DNA from: Candidatus Bathyarchaeota archaeon
GTDB taxonomy: Archaea; Thermoproteota; DRAE01
NCBI GenBank assembly: GCA_011041895.1
Contig: DRAE01000134.1
Span: 1-7,576, forward strand
Direction: 5' to 3'
Length of the DNA stretch: 7,576 nt
A program made the translations under genes and the position numbers. The notes under the pieces are model-generated. The model was not told where the DNA came from and made no database searches. It was given only the letters and a program-made list of their open reading frames with translations. The first letter of the stretch is position 1; each line of letters starts with the position of its first letter. This document shows positions 1-6,551 of this stretch, piece by piece.

Positions 1-206
1 TCAAGCTCGAATACGATCACAAGTACATAGTAGAGTTCAAGATGACGTACATGGATGAAGAAATTGACATAGGCTCAGTAGAGTTCACAACTCCAAAGAA
101 GCCAGCTCCGCCGCTGCAAATAGATGTCACAATGATTGGAATAGCGGTGGCAATCATAGTTGTAATAGCTGCAATAGCCTTCATAGCATTGAAGAAACGA
201 AAATAA
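1..206 (+). CDS. C-terminal end of a membrane-anchored surface protein (partial, 5' end outside window)
   Basis: An open frame with its first full codon at position 3 runs for 67 residues to a TAA at 204-206. The visible part is a charged, beta-prone stretch (about residues 1-30, including the tail end SVEFTTP), then a short proline-rich linker (TPKKPAPPLQ). A single hydrophobic segment of about 21 residues follows (roughly residues 43-63), and the chain ends in a basic LKKRK tail. This arrangement, an external domain, a Pro-rich stalk, one C-terminal transmembrane helix and positive residues on the inside, is typical of archaeal secreted or S-layer-associated proteins held in the membrane by their C-terminus. 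The family of the external domain cannot be told from this fragment. It reads in the same direction as the genes that follow but is separated from them by 60 bases containing an oligo-T run, so it may belong to a different transcript. Confidence 0.75.
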   Translation, partial: KLEYDHKYIVEFKMTYMDEEIDIGSVEFTTPKKPAPPLQIDVTMIGIAVAIIVVIAAIAFIALKKRK

Positions 207-229
207 AACAGTTTTATTTCACAATCCCT

Positions 230-238
230 TTCTTTTTT
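230..238 (+). terminator. possible oligo-T transcription terminator for the upstream gene
   Basis: The gap after the upstream stop codon contains TTCTTTTTT, with six consecutive T residues at 233-238. Archaeal RNA polymerase commonly terminates at T-rich stretches in the non-template strand without needing a hairpin, and I see no strong hairpin here. The run could equally be part of the promoter of the next gene, so the call is tentative. Confidence 0.35.
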
Positions 239-243
239 ATAAC
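234..243 (+). promoter_or_regulatory. possible TATA box for the seryl-tRNA synthetase operon
   Basis: TTTTTATAAC lies about 25-33 bases before the chosen SerS2 start at 267. That suits an archaeal TATA box if transcription starts close to the start codon, giving a short leader. No clear purine-rich BRE precedes it, because the upstream bases are pyrimidine-rich. A second AT-rich candidate is GTTTTATTTC at 211-220. This gap is the only sizeable non-coding stretch before the long gene series, so a promoter is expected here, but the exact element is inferred. Confidence 0.3.
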
Positions 244-255
244 TCAGATGGTTGC

Positions 256-263
256 GAGATGAT
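256..263 (+). promoter_or_regulatory. ribosome binding site that fixes the SerS2 start
   Basis: GAGATGAT differs at one base from GAGGTGAT, the archaeal Shine-Dalgarno core, and ends three bases before the ATG at 267. It supports that ATG over an in-frame TTG at 252, which would lie upstream of the site. Confidence 0.55.
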
Positions 264-266
264 ATT

Positions 267-1811
267 ATGAAATTTACACTTGAGCTGGACATTCTATTCA
301 ACAAGGAACTTCCAGCTGAAGCCCATGAGAAAATAAGTGAATGGCTTAAGGAAGCTGGAGAAACAATCCTTTTAAAGGGATGCCCAAAGAATGCCATTGA
401 AGAAGCCTGCAGAATAACCGAGTACAAGATCCTAAATGACAGGTTACACCTCAAGCTTGAAAGCGGTAGAAGAGTTAGAGCGCACGTGGGCTTAATGAGG
501 TTATGGAAGTTCCTAGCCCCCAGAATTGGGAAAGAGTTTAAGGTTGGATTAAAGGATGTAAAGGTGAAGAAATTTCTAATAGAAGTTGAGCTTGACAGGA
601 AACCTCTTAAGCCAGTTACACTTCCATTCACTGAATATGTAAAATTCGAGAATGGAAAAGCTTATCTTAGTCTCAAAGACATTGACATGACAGCTTTCAA
701 GAAAAATTATATAGACAAGCTTCTCACAAGGCTGAAGGAGAAGATAGCTGCCCAATATGTAACTGGAAAGGCTGCTCTCTCAAGAGTCGTGAGAGAAAGC
801 CCTCCAAGACTTGAAAAATATAAGTTAAGAGATGATCCAACACCGCTTCTACTTGAAAAGAAGTGGATCAAGGAGTACCCGCTTGCCGGAGTATGGCTTA
901 TACTCCCACCATTTACAGCTCTCATACGTGCAATAGAGAGCCTTGTAATCGATAGAATAGCTAAGCCAATGAACTTCAAGGAAGTACTCTTTCCAAGACT
1001 CATTCCACTAGAGGTCGAGTATAGGAAGGGCCATATAGCCATCGCAAATGAAATATGGTGGGTTTGCAGGCCAAAGTCAAGGGATCCAGCATTCTTCGAG
1101 GATGTAGTAGACTATGCAATTATAACTGGAACAGTTCCACGTGAAAAGCTCATGGAGAAGCTTGAGCCACCATCCTGTGGGCTATCATATGCCCAGTGCG
1201 AGCCATTCTACCAGATCTTCTTCAAGGAGGTAGTTGACCTAGATGAGGAGCCTATCAAGTTCTTTGACAGATTCGGCCCAACTTGGAGATACGAGGCCGG
1301 AGGACTGAAGGGAATCGAGAGGCTGACAGAGTTCTATAGGATAGAGTTTGCATGGCTTTCATCGCCCGAAAAAGTCATTGAGATAAGAGACGAGATTCTA
1401 AAGAGAGCGGAGAAGATTCTCGACAAGATATTCGACGTTGAATACTATGTTGAAGCTACTACGCCAGTCTATTTAGAGCATGCCGGCATGGTTGAGGAAA
1501 AAGAGTCCAAGATGGAGTACGTGAAAACATACGACCTCGTAGTCAAACTACCATTCCAGACAAAGAGTAGGCCAGAAAAGATTCTTGAAATTGCAAGCTT
1601 CAACGTTCACGAGGACTTCTACGCTAAAAGATTCTACTTCAAAGAGAAGAGGAACAGGCCTGTATGGACAGGATGCGTTGGAATAGGCCCCAGCAGATGG
1701 GCATATATCTTCATAGTTAGATGGGGCCTAGACTTCGATGAATGGCCAAAGGAGATAAGAAAATATATTGGTGAAAAGCTTCCTAAGTCTCCGAAGCTTG
1801 TCACATGGTAA
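267..1811 (+). CDS. serS2: Serine--tRNA ligase, type 2 (rare methanogen-type, zinc-dependent)
   Basis: A cytoplasmic class II synthetase that charges tRNA(Ser) with serine using ATP. The 514-residue length fits the rare SerRS class known from Methanosarcina barkeri and other methanogens. Residues 1 to about 165 match its special N-terminal tRNA-binding domain (MKFTLELDILF aligns with the M. barkeri N-terminus), which is not the coiled coil of ordinary SerRS. The catalytic core follows. Zinc ligands expected for the class are visible: Cys311 in SYAQCEPF, Glu360 in YRIEFAW and Cys470 in WTGCVGIG. Motif 2 is around 334-361 (FDRFGPTWRYEAGG, with Arg341 and Glu343); motif 3 is 470-478 with Arg477. 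In motif 3 the acidic residue usually before the arginine is Ser476 (GPSRW, where M. barkeri has GLERW). The start at 267 is chosen because it matches the family N-terminus and has a ribosome site; TTG at 252 would add five residues. It heads a co-directional gene series. Confidence 0.95.
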   Translation: MKFTLELDILFNKELPAEAHEKISEWLKEAGETILLKGCPKNAIEEACRITEYKILNDRLHLKLESGRRVRAHVGLMRLWKFLAPRIGKEFKVGLKDVKVKKFLIEVELDRKPLKPVTLPFTEYVKFENGKAYLSLKDIDMTAFKKNYIDKLLTRLKEKIAAQYVTGKAALSRVVRESPPRLEKYKLRDDPTPLLLEKKWIKEYPLAGVWLILPPFTALIRAIESLVIDRIAKPMNFKEVLFPRLIPLEVEYRKGHIAIANEIWWVCRPKSRDPAFFEDVVDYAIITGTVPREKLMEKLEPPSCGLSYAQCEPFYQIFFKEVVDLDEEPIKFFDRFGPTWRYEAGGLKGIERLTEFYRIEFAWLSSPEKVIEIRDEILKRAEKILDKIFDVEYYVEATTPVYLEHAGMVEEKESKMEYVKTYDLVVKLPFQTKSRPEKILEIASFNVHEDFYAKRFYFKEKRNRPVWTGCVGIGPSRWAYIFIVRWGLDFDEWPKEIRKYIGEKLPKSPKLVTW

Positions 1812-1812
1812 C

Positions 1813-3276
1813 ATGAAAACCACTAAACTGATCCCCTATAGTGGAGTAGATGAGATAGGCGGAGTAAAAATACTGGTGTCAACAGATGAAACCAGCATCT
1901 TCCTAGATTTTGGAAAGCCAATGTCGAGATGGAAAAAATATTATGATTTTCCATACCTGATGCCGAAAAGCATAAGCCAGCTAATAGCGTTCAACATCAT
2001 CCCCGGAGAAGATGACAACCTAAGAGGCCTATACACTGTAAAGCACGATGTTGAAGACTATGGCATTGAAAAAGAGCCTGAAACATGTATTGAAGCAGTC
2101 TTCATCTCCCACATGCACCTAGATCACTTTGGACATGTTCCGCTTCTGAACAGAAAAATCAAAGTATATGCTGGGAGAGTAACTTATCTGCTATGTCAAG
2201 CCTATAAACTTCACTCACAGAAAATATCCGTTGAAAACGATTTAGACCACTTAGATACCAAGCATGAAAACTTTAAAGTTTTCAGATACGGTGACAAGAT
2301 TAAAGTAGGCGATCTCGAGGTGACGCCAATTCCAGTTGACCACAGTATTCCAGGGGCATATGCATTTCTCATAGACACTGGAGAGCATAGAATAGTGTAC
2401 ACAGGGGACATAAGATGGCATGGGCCAGCAAACTTTCTAACGACAAACTTCGTGAAGAAGGCCTCTGAGTTCGAGCCGGATCTCATGCTATGTGATGCGA
2501 CTAGATTTGACAAAGCTGACCTGAACACTGAGGAGGATGTGCGAAGACGCATGCTAACTGTGGCTAGGGAATGCAGGGGAGTGCTTGTCACAAGCCTGTC
2601 ACCAGTAGACATTGACAGAGTCAATACTGTATGTAAAATCGCAGATGAGGCTGGCAGAACAGTTGTAATGGACATGTCAATGGCATCCAAGATAGCTAGA
2701 CTACATGGGCTTGGAATAAGAAACTATCCCAACCTATCAAGAATCTTTGTCTTGAAACCATCCAAGCTCTACAGGAGGTGGCAGAAACTATTCATGAAAC
2801 ATCTCACGGGAGAGGAGATTACTGCTAGAAATGGCCTCGAGGAGGCTGAGGAGAAGCTGGGTAAATTGTTTGCCGGGGCAATCGAAATAGATGAGATAGC
2901 TGAGAAACCGCATGAATTCGCTCTAGCGACGACGCCATATTCCCTCAAGGAGCTCTCAGAGCTGTCCCATAGAATAGGATACTCGACAAGTGGAGGAGTA
3001 TACATTGCAAGCATTTCAGAGCCCTTTGAAGAGGAAATGGAGATAAAGTTTGAGAGAGTGAAGAACTGGATCGAGAGCCTAGGTCTCGCATATTATCACA
3101 TACACTCATCTGGGCACGCTCATCCATTTGACATAGCTAAAATGATAAGTGAGATAAAGCCGAAGACGGTTTCACCAGTTCACTCAATGCATTCAACAGT
3201 ATTCCAGAAGTTCATTAACAGATATGCCAACGTGAAACTACTGAAATGCGGTGTCGAGCATTGCATAGGAAAGTAA
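1813..3276 (+). CDS. Metallo-beta-lactamase-fold hydrolase with beta-CASP motifs, RNase J-like
   Basis: A probable cytoplasmic two-metal hydrolase of 487 residues related to the RNase J / beta-CASP nucleases. Its nucleic-acid substrate is inferred, not shown. Visible MBL motifs are Asp32 (SIFLDFG), HMHLDH with His100, His102, Asp104 and His105, His177 (PVDHSIPG) and Asp199 (YTGDIRW). Candidate beta-CASP motifs are A, Asp228 (LCDATR); B, His435 (SSGHAHPFD); and C, His457 (SPVHSMHS). Motif B reads like RNase J, but motif C lacks the usual HGE. About 68 residues separate motif 1 from HMHLDH, roughly 30 more than I recall for B. subtilis RNase J1; this stretch (LIAFNIIPGEDDNLRGLY) resembles an uncharacterised MBL group rather than classical RNase J. 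The ATG at 1813 is one base after the SerS2 stop, with no clear Shine-Dalgarno, which suggests termination-reinitiation. An in-frame TTG at 1768 would overlap SerS2 by 44 bases and is less likely. Confidence 0.85.
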   Translation: MKTTKLIPYSGVDEIGGVKILVSTDETSIFLDFGKPMSRWKKYYDFPYLMPKSISQLIAFNIIPGEDDNLRGLYTVKHDVEDYGIEKEPETCIEAVFISHMHLDHFGHVPLLNRKIKVYAGRVTYLLCQAYKLHSQKISVENDLDHLDTKHENFKVFRYGDKIKVGDLEVTPIPVDHSIPGAYAFLIDTGEHRIVYTGDIRWHGPANFLTTNFVKKASEFEPDLMLCDATRFDKADLNTEEDVRRRMLTVARECRGVLVTSLSPVDIDRVNTVCKIADEAGRTVVMDMSMASKIARLHGLGIRNYPNLSRIFVLKPSKLYRRWQKLFMKHLTGEEITARNGLEEAEEKLGKLFAGAIEIDEIAEKPHEFALATTPYSLKELSELSHRIGYSTSGGVYIASISEPFEEEMEIKFERVKNWIESLGLAYYHIHSSGHAHPFDIAKMISEIKPKTVSPVHSMHSTVFQKFINRYANVKLLKCGVEHCIGK

Positions 3277-4349
3277 AGATATGGGATAAATTCGCTTTGA
3301 TCATTAGGTCACCTCCAAAGGGATGCCAGCTATGCCACATAGGGGCAAAACTCGTCCTCTTTATAACGGGATTATGCGCTGAAAAATGTTTTTACTGTCC
3401 ACTAAGCTCCGAGAGAAGGGGTAGAGATGTAATCTACGCCAATGAGCGAAAGATAACAAGCGTAGAGGAGGCATTTGAGGAGGCCCATAGAATGAAGGCC
3501 TTGGGAACAGGGGTAACTGGCGGTGATCCTCTAGTAAAACTTGACCGAACACTCTCCTACATTAAAGCCTTAAAGAATGAGTTTGGAGATGATCATCACA
3601 TCCATCTATACACTACACCAAAGCTGCTTACATTGGAGAAGGTTAGAAAACTTGAGAAAGCTGGATTAGATGAGCTGAGAATACACCCTCCCCTTCCATT
3701 ATCCAGTGGAGCCCTAGACTCCATAAAATGGGTTCCACGGGAAACTTCAATGGATGTTGGAATAGAGGTTCCAGCTATTCCAGGAATGCTTGACACACTG
3801 ATCACTATAACAGAGTTCGCTGAGGAACATGATTTCCTGTTTGTCAACTTAAATGAGCTTGAAATGTGTGATGAAAACGCATTTCAACTTATGGCAAGAG
3901 GCATGGAGTTAGCTGGAGAGGATACTTCAGCTGTTAAAGGAAGCAGAGAGGTGAGCATCAGCCTACTTAACTGGGCTTCAGAGAACACTTCAAGGATAAC
4001 TGTACACTTCTGCCCCGTTAAGGTTAAGGAGAGAATGCAGATGAGGAATAGATTTATTAGAACCGCGATGAGCATTTCAAAGCCCTATGAATATGTCACC
4101 GAGGAGGGGATAATCGAGTATGCAATAGTTAAAGGCAACCTCGATGAAATCAAGGAGTTTCTAGAGGAAAACCATGTTCCAGAAAACATGTATGAAGTAG
4201 ATGTGGAAAAGCAAGCTATCCTCACAAGCCCAGAAATAGCGCTGACACTCCGTAAATACGTTGAAAATATAGAATGCTACGTTGAGGGAGTATATCCCGA
4301 CTATTATAGAACTGTAGTTTACAGGTATGAGCTATGCCCCTCAGGGTAG
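3246..4349 (+). CDS. Radical SAM protein, COG2108-like (uncharacterised archaeal family)
   Basis: A radical SAM enzyme that should bind a [4Fe-4S] cluster and cleave S-adenosylmethionine. The reaction it performs is unknown. The cluster motif is CX3CX2C at Cys44, Cys48, Cys51 (CAEKCFYC), and the SAM-contact motif is TGGDPL at 91-96, a variant of GGE. Just before the cluster lies GCQLCHIGAK (Cys27, Cys30), and near the C-terminus HFCPVK (Cys256); from memory these fit the archaeal family once described as related to pyruvate-formate-lyase activating enzyme (COG2108). The extra cysteines could hold a second metal or cluster. Length is 367 residues from the ATG at 3246, which overlaps the upstream gene by 31 bases. 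A TTG at 3261, seven bases after GGTG (3250-3253), would give 362 residues and is a credible alternative. It is in the same series as the MBL hydrolase and overlaps the glycosyltransferase by 16 bases. Confidence 0.88.
   Translation: MRCRALHRKVKIWDKFALIIRSPPKGCQLCHIGAKLVLFITGLCAEKCFYCPLSSERRGRDVIYANERKITSVEEAFEEAHRMKALGTGVTGGDPLVKLDRTLSYIKALKNEFGDDHHIHLYTTPKLLTLEKVRKLEKAGLDELRIHPPLPLSSGALDSIKWVPRETSMDVGIEVPAIPGMLDTLITITEFAEEHDFLFVNLNELEMCDENAFQLMARGMELAGEDTSAVKGSREVSISLLNWASENTSRITVHFCPVKVKERMQMRNRFIRTAMSISKPYEYVTEEGIIEYAIVKGNLDEIKEFLEENHVPENMYEVDVEKQAILTSPEIALTLRKYVENIECYVEGVYPDYYRTVVYRYELCPSG
3250..3253 (+). promoter_or_regulatory. Shine-Dalgarno-like GGTG bearing on the radical SAM start
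   Basis: GGTG, complementary to the archaeal 16S 3' end, lies seven bases before the in-frame TTG at 3261 but downstream of the ATG at 3246. If it is used, the protein begins at 3261, five residues shorter, and the overlap with the preceding gene falls to 16 bases, equal to the next overlap in the series. A four-base match is weak evidence. Confidence 0.3.
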
Positions 4350-5458
4350 CATATATCTCAAAATTCCCTCCACAGGTTGGTGGAATAGAGAGACACGTTT
4401 ACGAAATAGCTTGTAGACTGGTTAAGGGAAACAATGATGTAAGAGTGTTCACATGCAATGATGCAGGAGAGACGTATACGATAGATGGCATACAAGTACT
4501 AAATTACAGACCCCTTGCAAGAATAGATACCTACTACTGGATAGCGAGGCCATGGCTCATCAGAAACTTTCTGAAGGATATTGAACGCTTTAACCCAGAC
4601 ATAGTTCACTTTCATCTCTTCTCCAATACACTGGAGCTTCTAATGCCCAAGCTATGCAAGAAATATCATGTTGCCGTTACACCACATATAAGCATTGGAG
4701 CAGGTTTCTACGGGCTTACAGTATGCCAGATATCAGTTGCCATACTTAAAAAAATCGCTGGAAATGCGAGTCTACTAATATGCGTGAGTGACATGTTATG
4801 CAAGTGGCTTAAAAAATGCAATCTAAACTTCAGGGGAACGATAAGGGTAATTCCAAATGGAGTAGACACTGGAAAATATACTCCTCCAAGGGAAAGGACA
4901 TTGGAGAAACCGTATAGGATAAGCTTTGTAGGTAGAATAGCCTCTGAAAAGAACATTCCAACAATAATCAAAGCATTTGAGAAAATTAGAGAAAAGTTAG
5001 GCGAGGTGGAGCTTATAATAATGGGGAAAGGCCCTCTCCTCAAAAAATACCTTAAAAAATATGGAAACATCAGGGGAGTTCAATTCAAGGGATATGTACC
5101 GGAAAAGGAGAAGATTAGAATTCTGAGGCTATCGCATCTCTTCATTTTCCCCTCTCTGGCGGAGGCCCAAGGAATATCACTTATAGAGGCGGCATCATGT
5201 GGCCTCCCATGCATAGCATCTAAAATTGGTGGAATGCCATCCATAGTTAAGCATGGTTTCAACGGCTTTCTGGTTGATCCATTCGATGCAGATAAAATAG
5301 CTAATTACGCTGTCAAAATACTTTCAAACGAATACCTTTATCATAAAATGTCCATTAACGCCAGAAAATTTGCCGTCGAAAACTTTGACTGGGATAAAGT
5401 TGCCGAGAAAACCATTAAAGCATATATGGAGATCCTAGATGAAAAGGGAGTACATTAA
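4334..5458 (+). CDS. Glycosyltransferase family 4 (GT-B fold)
   Basis: A probable membrane-associated or cytoplasmic sugar transferase that moves a sugar from a nucleotide-sugar donor to a lipid or glycan acceptor with retention of configuration. The 374-residue length is typical. The N-terminal acceptor domain begins RVAYISKFPPQVGGIERHV, with the Gly16-Gly17 loop, and contains PDIVHFH (88-94). The C-terminal donor domain shows IPNGVD (173-178), FVGRIASEKNI (198-208, Arg201 and Lys206 placed to bind the donor diphosphate), the EX7E motif Glu277-Glu285 in EAQGISLIE, and IGGMPSIVKHGFNGFLV (298-314). The donor and acceptor cannot be read from the sequence. It has nine cysteines, four of them between 131 and 162. 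The ATG is seven bases after AGGT (4323-4326), overlaps the radical SAM gene by 16 bases, and the 3' end overlaps the flippase-like gene by 20 bases, so the last two genes probably work together in surface glycan or glycolipid assembly. Confidence 0.92.
   Translation: MPLRVAYISKFPPQVGGIERHVYEIACRLVKGNNDVRVFTCNDAGETYTIDGIQVLNYRPLARIDTYYWIARPWLIRNFLKDIERFNPDIVHFHLFSNTLELLMPKLCKKYHVAVTPHISIGAGFYGLTVCQISVAILKKIAGNASLLICVSDMLCKWLKKCNLNFRGTIRVIPNGVDTGKYTPPRERTLEKPYRISFVGRIASEKNIPTIIKAFEKIREKLGEVELIIMGKGPLLKKYLKKYGNIRGVQFKGYVPEKEKIRILRLSHLFIFPSLAEAQGISLIEAASCGLPCIASKIGGMPSIVKHGFNGFLVDPFDADKIANYAVKILSNEYLYHKMSINARKFAVENFDWDKVAEKTIKAYMEILDEKGVH
5428..5433 (+). promoter_or_regulatory. ribosome binding site for the flippase-like gene
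   Basis: GGAGAT sits inside the end of the glycosyltransferase gene, five bases before the ATG at 5439. It supports this start and separate initiation within the 20-base overlap. Confidence 0.5.
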
Positions 5459-6428
5459 AAGCTTAGCATTGCTGATAGTTGGCGTTGCTGCATTGGTTAT
5501 TTATATAGTATATGCCATCGACGTGGAAAAGTTTCTAAGGGTGATCTCTGGAGCAAATGCCCTATTTGCTCTATCAATTTTATGCGCCTTCACAGCAACA
5601 TTTCTCTATTCATATGGATGGCATATACTGCTGAAGGATAGGTACGATAGTGTAAGCTTCAAAAAGGTATATATCTTGACAACGGCCTCCATTTACCTTA
5701 ATTTAATCATTCCATCAGCTTCAGCAAGTGGCGAAGCATTCAGGATATATGAATCCTCGAAATCACTTGGAGATCCATCAATAGCAGTTTCAACAATTCT
5801 ACTACATAGGCTTTTCATGTTCATTCCATTTGTAACAGGTGCCTTCGTGGGGTGCATGTATCTGAACTCGATAGCGACTACAGGATATGCATCTAAAGTG
5901 CTTCTATTCTCATCCATAATCTTGACAGTTGCTTTCATGTTTTTCACAGTATTGATCGTGAAACCATCGTTGCTCTCAAAACCTATTGGGAAAGTATATA
6001 GATGCCTGAGAAGAGACCCCAGCAAAATTACTAAAATGCTAATCGACATGGAGAAAAACATGAGACTACATGGGAAGGCAACTCTGGCTAAGCTGCTTAT
6101 AGTTTCCTTCCTATACTGGTTCATAGACAACATGGTTCTCTTCTTTGCATTGGCTTCACTGGGGGTGTATGCTAGAATAGAGCTTATATTACTCGTCTAT
6201 GCAGTAACCGTCCTAATACAGACCATTCCAATTGGAATCCCTGGAATGATAGGGGTGGTGGATGTCGTTAGAACAGAGCTCTTCACGGTTGCTGGCATTC
6301 CACGTGAAATAGGCATTTCAGCCAGTATTTTAACAGATATAGCGATGGTTTTCTTCCTAGCTCTTTACAGTTTCATATTCTATGTTCTCCAAGTTGGAAA
6401 ATTTAGAGGCTGTGAGATAACACATTAA
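5439..6428 (+). CDS. UPF0104 / LPG-synthase-TM family integral membrane protein (flippase-like)
   Basis: A 329-residue polytopic membrane protein with about seven or eight hydrophobic segments, roughly at 8-27, 42-62, 77-93, 117-142, 153-175, 216-240, 246-266 and 290-318. Family landmarks of the lysylphosphatidylglycerol-synthase transmembrane / UPF0104 group are visible: PSASASGEAFR (93-103, the P-S-GE-R signature), LLHRLF (121-126), and the re-entrant-like PIGIPGMIGVVDVVRTE (264-280), corresponding to the family's PGGxGxxE region. A basic loop (181-215) separates the two halves. Members are often annotated as flippase-like and found beside glycosyltransferases; an actual lipid-flipping activity has not been established for most of them. 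The catalytic aminoacyl-transfer domain of true LPG synthases is absent, so this is not MprF. It starts inside the end of the glycosyltransferase gene, which points to a shared role in handling lipid-linked sugars or glycolipids in the cytoplasmic membrane. Confidence 0.85.
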   Translation: MKREYIKSLALLIVGVAALVIYIVYAIDVEKFLRVISGANALFALSILCAFTATFLYSYGWHILLKDRYDSVSFKKVYILTTASIYLNLIIPSASASGEAFRIYESSKSLGDPSIAVSTILLHRLFMFIPFVTGAFVGCMYLNSIATTGYASKVLLFSSIILTVAFMFFTVLIVKPSLLSKPIGKVYRCLRRDPSKITKMLIDMEKNMRLHGKATLAKLLIVSFLYWFIDNMVLFFALASLGVYARIELILLVYAVTVLIQTIPIGIPGMIGVVDVVRTELFTVAGIPREIGISASILTDIAMVFFLALYSFIFYVLQVGKFRGCEITH

Positions 6429-6459
6429 TATTTCATGGGTCGTATTATGATTGATGCGT

Positions 6460-6466
6460 GAGGGAG
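6460..6466 (+). promoter_or_regulatory. ribosome binding site for the secreted FG-GAP protein
   Basis: GAGGGAG precedes paired ATG codons at 6468 and 6471. The spacing is more natural for the second ATG (four bases from GGAG), but either could be used. An in-frame TGA at 6459-6461 rules out any start further upstream. The 39-base gap also has an AT-rich TTAATATTT (6425-6433) that could act as a weak internal promoter. Confidence 0.45.
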
Positions 6467-6467
6467 C

Positions 6468-6551
6468 ATGATGCGAAGAACAGCATTTTCAATATTTGCC
6501 ATACTGCTGTTAACATGTACACTGCTTCTCCCATCGATGACTGTCCGCGCA
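6468..6551 (+). other. Sec-type signal peptide of the FG-GAP protein
   Basis: Residues 1-28 have a twin-arginine-free basic start (MMRRTA; no SRRxFLK-type Tat motif), about 16 hydrophobic residues and a V-R-A ending that fits the A-X-A-like rule at -3/-1. A cysteine at residue 17 lies inside the hydrophobic core and is not placed as a lipobox, so a lipoprotein is unlikely. Confidence 0.75.

Noticed and set aside
252..266. TTG at 252 as the SerS2 start
   Set aside because: The ribosome site (256-263) lies downstream of it, and the family N-terminus matches the ATG at 267.
17..631. 204-codon open frame on the minus strand
   Set aside because: It lies antisense to the upstream surface-protein tail and the SerS2 N-terminus, both of which show family-specific features, and its low-complexity Ser/Phe/Ile-rich product matches no family I recognise. 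It is the complement of well-supported coding sequence.
1768..1812. TTG at 1768 as the start of the MBL hydrolase
   Set aside because: It would add 15 residues (MVKSFLSLRSLSHGN) overlapping the SerS2 end; MKTTKLIPYSGVDEIGG from the ATG at 1813 fits the usual start of MBL proteins, just before the first strand.
2211..2690. 159-codon open frame on the minus strand
   Set aside because: It is fully inside the MBL hydrolase gene, whose catalytic motifs are intact; the Ser/Thr-rich product is typical of antisense translation.
1813..3276. Calling the MBL protein RNase J outright
   Set aside because: Motif C and the region between motifs 1 and 2 differ from RNase J, so only the superfamily level is supported.
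3281..3289. ATG at 3281 just after the MBL stop codon
   Set aside because: It is in another frame and reads ATG-GGA-TAA, so it cannot start the radical SAM gene.
5693..6133. 146-codon open frame on the minus strand
   Set aside because: It is fully inside the flippase-like gene, which has strong membrane-protein signatures on the plus strand; no start site or family evidence supports the antisense product.
6454..6473. ATG at 6454 as a small upstream gene or start
   Set aside because: It reads only five codons before TGA (6469-6471) and is out of frame with the FG-GAP protein. A regulatory mini-ORF is conceivable but nothing supports it.
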